In this document: piece after piece, positions 39,660-51,477 of the stretch
Numbering within the stretch: the first letter of the stretch is position 1
Layout of the letters: every line of letters starts with the position of its first letter
DNA from: Eustoma russellianum
Taxonomy: Eukaryota; Streptophyta; Magnoliopsida; Gentianales; Gentianaceae
Length of the DNA: 64,000 nucleotides
Direction of reading: 5' to 3'
Assembly (NCBI GenBank): GCA_036186865.1
Contig: AP025067.1
Span: 15,045,778-15,109,777, forward strand
Translations under genes and position numbers: made by a program
Notes under the pieces: generated by a model
Seen by the model: the letters and a program-made list of their open reading frames with translations, nothing else
Databases searched by the model: none
What the model was told of the DNA's origin: nothing

Positions 39660-42600
39660 ATGGAAGGCGAAAGTTCCAACTCGTTCAACGGTGTGCATCT
39701 GGGCATTTCTGAGGAACAGAACAATGCTGTTCCTATTGCACCCGCTGCTCCAGTCACTGCTCCTGTTCCTGCTGTTGGATAGGTTGAAAAGCCAGAGAAG
39801 TTTGGAGGAAGTTACTTCAAACGCTGGCAGCAGAAGATGCTGTTCTTCCTGACCACGTTGGGTTTGGCTAAGATGCTGACTGAGGATCCTCCGGAGGTGG
39901 TGCCGGTGGAAGACCAGAATGTGAACATGCAAAACAATATGATTGTTGAAGCGTGGAGTTACAGCAATTATGTTTGTTTGAGTCACATTTTTAGTTGTTT
40001 GGATAATTCATTGTATGGATTGTATTCTACTTATAAAACTGCGAAATCTTTATGGCAGGCGTTAGACAAGAAGTACCGCACTGAGGATGCCGGTACTAAG
40101 AAATTTATTATTGGAAAATTTCTTGATTTTCAGATGACAGATTCCAGGATTGTTGTTTCTCAGATTGAGGAACTTCAGATGCTTGTTGCTGAGATGAAAG
40201 GGGAGGGTATGACCCTCAGTGAATCTTTTCTTGTTGATGCTGTGATTGAGAAGCTTCCTCTTTCGTGGAGGGAATTCCGAAGCTATCTCAAGCACAAGAG
40301 AAAGGAAATGTCTTTGGAAGACTTGATTGTCCGACTCCGTATAGAGGAAGACAATCGAAGGGCAGACAAGAAGCCGTCTTCCAGTTCTGGCCATGCAAAA
40401 GCTCACGTTGCAGAGGCGTCGAAAAAGAAGAGAGGAAATTCTGTCGGAGTGAACGCGAAGGGCAAGAAGGTTGCCAAAAAGTTCACTGGAAAATGTTACA
40501 ATTGTGGAATTCAGGGGCATCGTAGTGTTGACTGCAGGAAGCCCAAGAAAAGGCAAGAGAAAGCCAAAGCCAACCTTGTAAGTGCAATGGATGATTGGGA
40601 CTTGTGTGCTGTTGTTTCTGAATGTAATGCTGTAGGTAATCCTAGCCAGTGGTGGGTGGACACTGGAGCCACTAGACACGTTTGTGCAAACAGGGGAATG
40701 TTCAAGGAATATGCTCCTGCGAAAGACAATGAAAGGCTGTACATGGGAAACAAAGATAGCTCGAAGATTGAAGGTTCGGGCAAAGTGATTCTAAAGATGA
40801 CCTCCGGAAAAGAATTGACATTGCAGGATGTGCTGCATGTTCCCGACATTCGCAAGAACTTAGTCTCTGGTGCTTTACTAGTCAGGCATGGATTTAGGCT
40901 TGTATTTGATTGTAACAAATGTATTCTGACTAAGAATGGTGTATTTCTAGGGAACGGGTACCTGATGGACAATATGTTTAAACTTAGTGTTATAACTATT
41001 GTACCAACGAAGACTACGCCCGATGAGGCTAATAAGACTGCTTCTACTTCCGCTTACATGCTTGATTCTTCATGTTTATGGCATTTACGTTTGGGTCATG
41101 TTAATTATAAATCATTACAAAGAATGATTAATCTCGACTTATTACCCAAACTAAGTTTCAATAATGAAAAATGCCAAGTCTTTGTTGAAGCAAAAAGGGC
41201 TAAGTTACCATTGCCTTCAATCAAAAGAAACACTAAAGTGTTAGATTTAATTCATACAGATGTTTGTTATTTAAAGTTTGTGCAAACAAGAAGCGGTAAA
41301 AAGTACTTTGTGACTTTTATTGACGATTGCACTCGATACTGTTACGTTTATTTGCTAAGTAGCAAAGATGAGGCCTTAGATGCTTTTAAAGATTATAAAA
41401 ATGAAGTTGAGAATCAACTTAGCAAACGAATTAAGTCAATTCGTAGTGATAGAGGTGGCGAATATGATGCACCGTTTAATGAATTCTGTTCAGAACATGG
41501 CATTATTCATCAAACGACTGCACCATATTCACCTCAATCGAATGGTATTGTTGAACGCAAAAACCGTACTCTTAAAGAGATGATGAATGCTATGTTGATA
41601 AGTTCGGGCTTACCGCAGAACTTGTGGGGGGAAGCAATTCTCTCCGCCAACGTCATTTTAAATAGAATACCACCAAAGAAGATGGATGAGACCTCATACG
41701 AGCTTTGGAAAGGCCATAAGCCTAGTTACAAATACTTGAAAGTGTGGGGGTGTCTGGCGAAGGTTGCAGTACCCAAACCAAGACAAGTTAGAATTGGGCC
41801 TAAAACAATTGATTGCATATTCATAGGATATGCAACTAACAGTAGTGCATATCGATTCTTGGTGCACAAGTCGGACATTCCTGACATACATGAGAATGTT
41901 GTCATGGAATCAAGAAATGTAGTGTTCTTTGAAGATGTCTTTCCAAAGAAAGACGAAAACAACGAAAAAGCAAGCACTAGTAAGCGAGTGCGTGAGACGA
42001 CTCCTCAAGAAAGTGAGGAACTGCGTCAAAGCAAACGAACTAGAATACCAACATCTTTTGGACCAGATTTTCTAACATACTTGGTAGAAAACGATCCAAG
42101 AACTTTTTCAGAGGCGATGTCAACTCCAGAAGCTCCCTTCTGGAAGGAGGCAGTAAACAGTGAGATAGAATCAATTCTTCAAAATCACACGTGGGAGCTG
42201 GTAGATCTTCCTCAAGGGAGTAAACCACTTGGTTGCAAGTGGATTTTTAAGAAAAAACTCAAAGAGGATGGATCCATTGACAAGTACAAGGCCCGGTTGG
42301 TAGCTAAGGGCTATCGACAAAAGGATGGTTTTGACTTCTTTGACACTTACTCACCAGTAACTAGGATTACTTCCATAAGAATGCTAGTTGCTATTGCTGC
42401 AGTCTACAACCTAGAAATCCATCAAATGGATGTGAAGACTGCCTTCTTGAACGGTGAGTTAGAAGAAGAGATTTATATGGAACAACCTGAAGGGTTTACT
42501 ATTCCAAGACAAGAAAGAAAAGTTTGTAGACTTGTTAAGTCATTGTACGGACTTAAACAAGCACCCAAGCAATGGCATTTGAAGTTTGATCAAGCCATGA

Positions 42601-43646
42601 TGTCAAACGGTTTCAGGATCAATGAATGTGACAAGTGTGTTTACATCAAAAACACACCAAACGCCTATGTGATAGTATGTCTCTATGTAGATGATATGCT
42701 AATCATGGGTAATACACACGACATCATCTTGAATACCAAGAAGATGTTAACAAGAAATTTTGACATGAAAGACATGGGGGTTGCCAATGTTATTCTAGGA
42801 ATTAAAATTTCTAGGGTAGCTGAAGGATTGGTCATGTCTCAAAGTCACTACATTGAGTCTGTTCTTAAACGATTCAATATGCTTGATGTAAAACCGGTAA
42901 AGACCCCACTGGACTTAAGTATACACTTGAGGAAGAACCGAGGTGAACCTGTAGCTCAATTAAAGTATTCACAAGTCATTGGGAGTCTGATGTACATAAC
43001 AAACTGTACAAGACCTGACTTGGCTTGTTCAGTAAACAAATTGAGTAGGTTCACCAGTAATCCAAGTGATGAACATTGGAAAGCTCTAAATAGAGTGATG
43101 AGATATCTGAAATACACAATGAACCTTGGATTACAGTACACCAGATATCCAGCAGTATTGGAAGGGTATTGCGACGCAAACAGGATATCAGATTGTAAGG
43201 ATTCTAAATCCACCAGTGGATACTTATTCACTATAGGTGGTGGTGCTGTGTCATGGAAGTCTACAAAGCAGACGTGCATAGCTCGGTCAACTATGGAAGC
43301 TGAGTTTATAGCACTCGATAAAGCTGGGGAAGAAGCTGAATGGCTTCGAAATTTCCTAGAAGACATTCCATGCTGGTCTAAGCCAATCGCTCCTATCAGC
43401 ATACATTGTGACAGTCAGTCAGCTATAGGACGAGCTCAAAGCAGCATCTATAATGGTAAGTCACGACACATACATCGGAGACATAATACCATTAAGCAGT
43501 TGATCTCTAATGGCGTGATTTCCATTGATTACATAAAATCAAAGGAGAATCTTGCGGATCCGCTTACAAAAGCTTTGCCTAGAGATCAAATGTCAAAGTT
43601 GACAAACGGAATGGGACATAAGCCTACAAAGCATGAATCTTTGTAA
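39660..43646 (+). CDS. Copia-1 Gag-Pol polyprotein (one in-frame stop)
   Basis: ATG 39,660 opens the frame; TAG at 39,780-39,782 (codon 41) is the only break, then 1,288 codons stay open, with the next ATG at 39,837. In order: Gag (MIVEAWSYSNYVCLSHIFSC, SLWQALDKKYRTEDAGTKKF), CCHC knuckle CYNCGIQGHRSVDC (40,494-40,535), protease WWVDTGATRHVC (catalytic Asp 40,659), integrase zinc region LWHLRLGHVNYKSLQRM, and integrase core (IHTDVC, SDRGGE, NGIVERKN). RT follows (QMDVKTAFLNGELEEEIYME and YVDD at 42,684-42,695), then RNase H (GYCDANRISDCKDSKSTSG, SIHCDSQSAI). In the integrase zinc region the second Cys of the CxxC appears as Phe (KCQVFVEAK). It copies and integrates the element through virus-like particles. 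Confidence 0.93.
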
Positions 43647-44195
43647 CGGTAACCCAACCTTGTTGACTGGAGATCCCAGAATCTTGGTTCAATGGGAAAA
43701 CTAAGTTATGAGGATTCAGTTAGCACTTACTCATTCCGTTAAACAAAAGTGCTATCTGTAGAGAACCGTTAGGTTAAGCTAATGCTTTTAATGACGTCCT
43801 ATATCTTGATAAATCAAGTGGGGTATGGCAGAATACTCTTGATAGGAATCACCTATGTAAGTGTGAAGTGAGGCCGCTTCTATGAGAATTCTGATAGGCA
43901 AGAATTCTCTAAAAACACTTTCTGAAACCAGGGTTGTTCATGGCCATAATGAACATAACCATGAGAACCAAAAGGGGTGTTAAAGGAAATGTTGTGTGAG
44001 TATCATTGTCTAGGTTCATAGTAAAGGCTGATAGTTCAAGACATCAGGTCACTACCCAGCTGAGTGGATCCGATGGTACATCACTAAGAAAGGTTCAAGG
44101 CCAGAAGCTACCTCTTCTGATGCAACATTTCTTTGTCTGATTTCTCGATAGAGTCTGCATTCACATTTGCATTAATTCTCATTCATGTGGGGGAT
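43647..44195 (+). promoter_or_regulatory. Copia-1 3' untranslated region and polypurine tract
   Basis: About 0.55 kb with no gene, ending ATGTGGGGGAT directly before the LTR start TGTTGGAGAAATG. The G-rich run is the PPT. Confidence 0.85.
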
Positions 44196-45345
44196 TGTTG
44201 GAGAAATGAAATGGGAAAAGATTGGATGGCAAGTGGGTTTGTCAAAAGTTGACAACCACCATACTTTGAGCTTAATTATGATTAGTGTTCGTTAATCAAA
44301 AACGGAAACTAAAAATTTCTAAATTATCTACGTAACGAGTAGATGATTTTAGGCTTTTGAATCACTCGATTCCGATACCAGGTGAATGAGAAATTAATGC
44401 TCAAAGTTGGAGTAAAATTGGTGGAAATTAGAAAAATTGGTGATGTGGCCTCTTGAGGAGTGAACACATCACCAATTTGCTTGTATACCACATTGCCCAC
44501 TTGAGAGAGAAAGGCCACCATATATAGTTCAAATTGGAGCTTTCTAAGATGTGTCCTTGGGCATGAGAAGTTTTTGACGGAGTCAGGACGTAGCCCAGGC
44601 AAGGTTCACCACACACGCGCGCGCGCGCCGCCGCCGCCGCCCGCCCGTCCGGCCGGCTCGGCTCGGCTCGGCTCGGCTCGGGCTCGTGGATCGCCCGCCC
44701 GATTCTTATCTTTTTGGATAAATTTTCTTTTAAATTTTTCCAGAAAAATAATTACCTGATCCTACGGTCTACGATTCATCTGCGGTGATCCAACGCTCCA
44801 GATCAAATCTGATCCTACGGTTTCAGCGCGGTTACTGATCCTACGTCTCAGATTTGATCTTATCTTCGGTTTATTGATCCAATGTCCTATGTCTGTTCAG
44901 ATAAGGATTACGATCTAACGGTGGAGATCTTAACTGTTTTTAATCCAATGGTCCAGATTCGTTCTGATCATAAACTGCTTTCAACCTCCTTCAACCACCC
45001 TCCATCTATAAATACTCATTGCCATGCATGCATACGAAAATACACTGTTTTAACACAGTACCGCATTTCTTCTTCAAAGCATTCTGCATTCCACTACGAT
45101 ACAATCCACACGAGAAATCAGTATACCTTTAACAGGTTCGTCGATGTTCCTACGCTGTAGTGTCACTCGTATGAACGAAAACCGTTGTATCCTGGGAGAC
45201 GTTTGTTCCATCCGGTTGGACACAGTATACCGGAGCAATTCGTCTTAAGGACAGAGTCCTTATACTCGCCTCGGTTTTGCTTGAGTTTTTGTTGTCAATT
45301 TACTCACATGCACACAGTGCACTTGTTCTGATTACAGTGCTGACA
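44196..45345 (+). repeat. Copia-1 3' LTR
   Basis: 1,150 bp, TGTTGGAGAA ... GTGCTGACA. It contains a very GC-rich block (44,610-44,700: CG dinucleotides, CCG triplets, then GGCTC repeats). Repeated GATCCTACGG/GATCCAACG phrases follow (44,757-44,950), then a TATAAATA box at 45,006-45,013. No target duplication can be checked because the left end is lost. Confidence 0.9.
45006..45013 (+). promoter_or_regulatory. TATA box in Copia-1 3' LTR
   Basis: TATAAATA about 50 bp upstream of the point (45,057) where the 5' LTR copy begins. Confidence 0.65.
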
Positions 45346-45845
45346 AAGGAAACCCAGTAGAAGGGAAGCAATGAATTTTGAGAAATAAATCATGCTATCG
45401 ACAAAAGGAAGGGAAGCAAAAGACTTAAGAAGGATTTTTCAACAACACAAACAACAACAACAACAAAAAACAAACCAGATACAAAGATGTTCACCAGTGG
45501 ATGTCTATAAACACTGACAGACAAAACCAGAAAGAAGAAGCCAAAAGATTTAACCCACATACGGAGAAGAAGAATTATTTCAAGAAAGAAGAACAAGAAT
45601 CCACACACACAATCGTCAACTGAACATAAAGCCCAAACAATCTCACATGATAAAAATCCAGAAAAATACAAAATTCTCTACATCAAGAACCCGTTTTGCA
45701 TTACAAAATCACAGTCCATCCAACACCATTTTCAATTCTAAGATTTTTCTACACACCCAATAAACACAAGCAAAAAAAGAAATCAAAACAGAACCCATTC
45801 CTTTTGTCATTATAGTGGTTGTGAAGAAGATGGAGTCAAACCAAT
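45346..45845. other. Unassigned A-rich sequence
   Basis: No gene recognised. It is A/purine-rich on the plus strand with a CAA repeat (about 45,440-45,470). It leads into the duplicated array that follows. Confidence 0.6.
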
Positions 45846-48360
45846 GAGAGTAGGAAACAAGTTAGTTTGTGAAGACCTCCAAGTACAATGCATGTAGTTT
45901 TGCCATTAAGCGCCCACCAAAGCCTGTAAGAAAACAACGGAACTTCTAAAGAAACTTTAAAGACGTAGATGATGAAGATACAATGATCAATAGAAAGAAA
46001 AAAATCGTTTTCCTTTAGAATGAGAGGATACAACAAAATTAATTTGAGGTGTTCAACTATGACGACATACTCCAGTTTCCAGGCTGCTTGTGACATAACC
46101 ACGCCTCATACTTTGAACTCTCTCTATATAAGCAAACAACACAAAATTAGCTATGAAGTAAGGAAAGTTGTACTATATCTAGGTATATTATTGTAGTTTC
46201 CCAAAACATCCATTCGTCAGGTTTTTCCTCCATAAAGTACCGGTATATATAACAACTATGAGATTTCAAAAGCGGTTGGTAAAGGCGACCCCAAAAGAAA
46301 GTAACATTAAATATATAGTTCACTTAGCATCAGAGGGAGAAAAGAGGGAGAAAAAAAAAGAAATAGTGTAAGTCCCTATTTCACAGTATACAAGTGAAGA
46401 TTACAAAAATACAAGCCTTCCAGAGGAATTTCTAGAGGAGAGTTCTATGGATTACATTAATAGTTCTCCCCCTTCTCATGAAAACCTACAAGCCGTTAAT
46501 CCTTATGTTCGATGTCTAAATTCCCACGTAGTCCATTCTGGTTTTTTAGCGAGAGCAGGAGAGGACAATACAACTCAATATTTTGTTAACCCAGGAAAAA
46601 TTTATAAACTAAGGCAAAAATAACCCCAAAAGAAAGCATGAAAATAGTATCACCGGGAGATAATCCAAGAAGAAATGAAGATAGAGCCTTCATATCCTGA
46701 ATGTCAAACACAGTACGAGAAATTTCTTTCATGTAAATAAAAAATCCAGTTACTATAAAAGAAGACCACCCTGATACTGTAGTAACAGGCTCAACAACTG
46801 TTTTTGCAGAAAGCAGTGCACAAGAACCTAATACAGCTCGTGTTCTAGAGAAGAGGAACTCCAAATTTTTTGAAATCATAAAAGGTCATCTTTTCATGAT
46901 CTTCACACTAAATTTTCCGCCAACTGTAGTCCACAATAAAAGAGAAACAAAAAATAGATAAGGACATATCTTTATCATTATATTTTCAAAATAATACGCA
47001 AGAAATGTACCACAAAGTAGCTTTAGATATCATTGGCGCATGGCAACAAGAAGCAATTGATGGAATTGTAAAGCACCAAAATTGAGCTGCTTGCACCTTA
47101 TAGCCCTGGTTCAACCATGAGATTCCTGTTAAAAAGTCTAATTCATATCCTCAAAAAGGAAAATGAGAAGTTAAATAAACCAAAAAGCAAACAATTTCAT
47201 AGTTGCGTAAATAGATTGAGAAGATTATTCATTAGACGAAGAACATGCGACTCAAAAAGGTAAATGAGAAGTTAAATAAACCTACAAGTGAATTGTTTCA
47301 TAACTGCGTAAAGAGATTGAGAAGACCATTCAATAGAAAGCATATGCTCAAACGAAGACACATCTCTGTGAGAGTACGGAACAGATGATGAAATTATTCA
47401 TTAATCACTCATCGTATTCTGAACTCTCTATATAGAGGTCAAATAAAGAGAAAAATTAGCCAAGAAGTAAGGAAAATTGTCTCTTACCAGGTATGTTACA
47501 GTAGTTTCCTAAAGCATCCATGCTATGAATAACAAGTAACAATAAAAGGCCACAGTCAGATTTTTTTTCTTCAACAAATACACATCAACGACAACAGAAG
47601 CAACAATAATATTTTGACAAAGCACATCAAGGACAACATAAGCAAGAATAATTGAGGAAGATATCGTTTGTGACTTATTTGCAAGTAGCAAAAGTGATAA
47701 GATTTGCTTTTTCTCATGATTCTTTGATGCCAATAACTGACATGTTGCTCCAGCGACTAAGGAACATGATCATGATCTTCAACCTTGTTATTTCAAGAGG
47801 GCGGCCTCAAATCAAGCAAGCAGGATAGAACACCTACTTACGAATAGTCAACAGGCAAAAGAGTCACTTTGCAGTGCAAGCCCAAAGTAGATATCTGAGA
47901 ACCTGATAGTCAGCACCATTAACCTGTCAAAAATCATAAGCCAACATGTCACATAAACATCGTATTACTTAGAGGCAACAAGAAACTAACATTAACTTTA
48001 GCATAGAGTTGCATGCATACAAAGAATCACATTCAAAGATGTACTCTTAATTCAGATGATACTCTTAAACCACTTATTCGGAGAGTCTCTAGCATATCTT
48101 CTACACAGTAGTATAAGTGATGAATTTCAAAGAAATTAAAATTGACTACCCTAGATAGATTATTACTCCAAGTCAGCTGCCAATCTTAAATCTCAAACAA
48201 TCAAAATCTGAATTTGAATGAGAATAAAGGGAATAAGATAATCATGTTGGGAAATGTAATCCAAATCCTGAAATTATATAGGAATTGCGAAAGGCATTGT
48301 GAAAGTATGACAAATAAACAGAACAATATCCATGAGCTAAGGAAAACCTTCTTATATCCA
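45846..48360. repeat. Array copy A (about 2.5 kb)
   Basis: Collinear with 51,478-53,960 at a steady offset of about 5.61 kb. Matched anchors include GAAGACCTCCAAGTACAATG (45,870 and 51,502), the blocks near 46,380 and 51,995, near 46,830 and 52,440, near 47,490 and 53,110, near 47,900 and 53,510, and near 48,205 and 53,818. On the minus strand there are acceptor-like TTGTTTTCTTACAG and, at 46,586-46,879, a 97-residue frame with two hydrophobic stretches that I do not recognise. No known transposon or host gene motif was found. Confidence 0.7.
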
Positions 48361-50143
48361 GGAATAAACAGAACAATAGCCATAAGAACCCGATACAGAC
48401 AACCCCAAAAGAAAGTCAGATTAAAGATATAATTCGCTGAGCATCAGAGGGAGAGAAGGCGAAAAAGAGAAATAAATAGTACAAGTCCCTATTTACAAGT
48501 GAAGATTACAAAAATACAAATCTTCTACAGACTGAGGGTCCTTAACCGAAGGCTCAGAGCTTTCAACTTAACTGACTACTGAATGCCTTTTGTCATGTTC
48601 TTGTCACTTAGAGAGAGAGAGAGAGAGAAAAATCTTCAGAGCAGTTAATTTTTAGAAGAAGATTCTTTAATTTACATAAATAATTCTCACCTCTCTCATG
48701 AAAATGCACAGGCCATTACTTTCTACGTTTGATATCTAACGCGTAGACCATTCCAGTTATTTACTTACAACAGGAGAGGACGATGTGACTGAAGATTTTG
48801 TTAAATTATAAATTAGGACAAAAAATAGACCCCAAAAAAAATCATGAAAATAGTATCACATAGAGAAAATACATGAAGAAATGAAAACAGACACTTCATA
48901 TCCTGACGTTAAACAACACAGTATCATAAATTTCTTTCATGGAAATAAAAATCAAGTTACTATGAAAGAGGACCACCCGCAGATACCCCTTTATCACGCT
49001 TAACAAAAATTTCTGTAGAAAGCACTGCACAAGAACCTAATACAACTCATGTTTTGGAGAAGAGAAACTCCTCAAGTTTTCTGAAAACATAGAAGGTCAT
49101 CTTTTCATGATTTTCACAATAACTTTCCCGCCAACTCTAGTCCACAATAAAAGAGAAACAAAACAGAGATAAGGACATTTCGTTATCATTATATTTCAAA
49201 ATAACAGACAGCAGATGTACCAGAAAGTAGCTTCATGATATGATTGGTGCATGGAAACAAGAGTCAATTGATGGATTTGTAAAGCAACAAAAGTGAGTTG
49301 CTTGCACCTCATGGTTCTGGATCAACTATGAAATCCCTGGTAAGAAGTCTAATTCGTACCCTTAAAAAGGTAACTGTAAGTTTAATAAACACTGCAAGTT
49401 AACCTGCAAGCAAACAGTTTCATTGCTGTTTAATGGCAGTGTAAAGAGATTGAGATCATCATTCATTATAGAAAGCGCATGCTCAGACGGAGACACAGAT
49501 TATTTTTTTAAGTCCCGATAGAGTTTGTGCCTATATCTTTAAAATAAACTTGAATTTTCTGCAAAAGCAAAGCTGACCCAGGATCAAAGATGTAACCCCA
49601 AGAAAATAAAGGCGTGGTAAATTGAGTATAGCGATTCCATTCAAATGGAAAATAGGTGAATCTGCAACTTATGTATGCAGAGATAAGAAGTCGACATTCT
49701 TTCCCTTCAGAAAAGAAGCGCTTGCTTGCTGAAGAAGGAGAATCTACCAGTGACAATCATAGTTATAAATTTAAAATTCCAGTAGAGAAATAAAATGAAC
49801 AAGTACAAGAACATTAAAAACTTCCACATACTATCTATAATGGCCACCAACAAAAACCTCTGAATATAAAATTTTCTACCACTTCAAGCAAGAAAGGCTT
49901 TCAACCTCGACTTGTTCGTAATGGTGAGGGTCCATTAATGATATCCAGGAACTGTCTTGTATCCAGGAATATTACCACAATTTCATAAAATACCAATTAT
50001 AGGAATAACAACTAGCAACAAAATGCTACTGTTATATTTTTCTCTGACAAGTACCCGTATATGTATAACAACAACAACAATGACATTAAAAAAGCACAAC
50101 AACAACGAAAACAAGAGCAAAATTATAGAAGATACCATTACAG
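48361..50143. repeat. Array partial copies between A and the atp4 insertion
   Basis: Pieces related to copy A and to the end of copy C: 48,410-48,600 matches 56,630-56,830, 49,030-49,320 matches 46,826-47,100, and 49,320-49,500 matches 47,105-47,350. A GA repeat lies at about 48,610-48,630. No supported gene. Confidence 0.65.
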
Positions 50144-51073
50144 AAGACGGATGCGACGGGAAGAAGTGGCATTTTGAAGTGTTGCTGACTTAACATTTAG
50201 GTTTCGGCATAACAAAGCTTGCACTGTCTTTTCGCACTTAGGCACACAGCGTGCCATTGGTAATGATTCTACTACGGTGCCACAAATTCGCAAGCTGATC
50301 CTAAGTAATCGTTGTTGTTCATTGGATTCCGGAGGAACTACTTCGTTAGGATTGGGGAATTGCTGCGATTCTTCCTGAATAGCCTGGATTCTCCCGTCGA
50401 GAGTCACTTTGAAAGTCTTACCTAAACTCTTCCGACTGAATATGATAAAGCCTATAAAACAAGCAGCTACTATCATTTCTTCATTATAGATTGAGATCTT
50501 CTTCGAACTTGATGCACAAATAGATAAAATAGCAGCAAATAGCATCTTTCTAGCCTGCATATTCGTGAAACTCAATCTCATTTAGAAAGCCTTATCTCTA
50601 TCTTTCAGCAACTGAACGGGAAGTGGTTTAGGAAAGGACTTTAGAATCGGATGCGCTCGCCCAGCGAGAAAGGCCTTGACNNNNNNNNNNGAAGACGGAT
50701 GCGACGGGAAGAAGTGGCATTTTGAAGTGTTGCTGACTTAACATTTAGGTTTCGGCATAACAAAGCTTGCACTGTCTTTTCGCACTTAGGCACACAGCGT
50801 GCCATTGGTAATGATTCTACTACGGTGCCACAAATTCGCAAGCTGATCCTAAGTAATCGTTGTTGTTCATTGGATTCCGGAGGAACTACTTCGTTAGGAT
50901 TGGGGAATTGCTGCGATTCTTCCTGAATAGCCTGGATTCTCCCGTCGAGAGTCACTTTGAAAGTCTTACCTAAACTCTTCCGACTGAATATGATAAAGCC
51001 TATTAAAACAAGCAGCTACTATCATTTCTTCATTATAGATTGAGATCTTCTTCGAACTTGATGCACAAATAGG
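50144..51073 (-). pseudogene. atp4: Nuclear insertion of mitochondrial atp4 (ATP synthase F0 subunit b-type, ORF25), two partial copies around a gap
   Basis: The minus strand at 50,581-50,144 reads MRLSFTNMQARKMLF, SICASSSKKISIYNEEMIVA, FSRKSLGKTFKVTLDGRI and ESNEQQRLLRISLRICGTVV, with a Cys-rich CEKTVQALLCRNLNVKSATL segment. This is the N-terminal three quarters of the mitochondrial subunit of the ATP synthase stalk. It is cut after SSRRIRL. 50,582-50,680 is its upstream mitochondrial flank. After ten Ns the same coding stretch recurs (51,072-50,691) with one inserted T near 51,003 that breaks the frame. The host array at 54,112 shows the uninterrupted target. It cannot make a functional subunit. 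Confidence 0.9.
50681..50690. other. Assembly gap (10 N)
   Basis: Ten undetermined bases between the two atp4 copies. The repeated sequence on both sides suggests overlapping contig ends or a true tandem insertion. Confidence 0.99.
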
Positions 51074-51477
51074 GCTTACTCGTAGGTACCACCTCTAAAT
51101 TGAGTATATTGGTTCCATCCATGTTGCCTTTCTATGTTCCCAATGGCGTAGACTACCCGAAAAGATACGCATATTAAGAAAATAGTTCATTTTGTATCAG
51201 AGGGAAAAGATAGTAGTGCAAGTGCTAATTTCATATAATAACTGATGAATTTAGAAAACGACACAAAACAAGTGAAGATCGCAAACCTTCCGAAGAAACA
51301 TACATTGAGATTCTGATTCAACAATGTGATCTATATTAAACATTCTAATTCATATCCTTAAAAAGGTAAATGAGAAGCTTAACAAATCTACAAACAAACA
51401 GTTCCATAGCTGTGTAAAAAGAGATTGAGAAGAACAACCATTAGAATAAGCACATGCTCAGATGGAGACAAACCACT
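51074..51477. repeat. Array piece between the atp4 insertion and copy B
   Basis: 51,100-51,300 matches 55,217-55,410 and 51,310-51,470 matches 55,986-56,145. No gene is seen. Confidence 0.6.

Larger units (their letters stand above)
39242..45345 (+). mobile_element. Copia-1, Ty1/copia retrotransposon with truncated 5' LTR
   Basis: A plus-strand element with a 289-bp 5' LTR remnant (39,242-39,530), a polyprotein (39,660-43,646), a PPT and a full 1,150-bp 3' LTR (44,196-45,345). The two LTR segments align base for base over 289 bp with a handful of substitutions. Domain order Gag, protease, integrase, RT, RNase H defines copia. It has no TATA in the remnant and one nonsense codon near the start of the ORF. 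Confidence 0.92.

Noticed and set aside
44574..44759. Pro/Ala/Arg-rich open frame
   Set aside because: It lies in the GC-rich tandem block of the copia LTR and reflects CCG and GGCTC repeats.
46586..46879. A small membrane-protein gene on the minus strand
   Set aside because: The 97-residue frame has two hydrophobic stretches, but other array copies do not keep the frame and I recognise no family.
50138..50581. A working mitochondrial-type atp4 gene
   Set aside because: The frame lacks its C-terminus, lies in nuclear repeat sequence and has no visible presequence or promoter.
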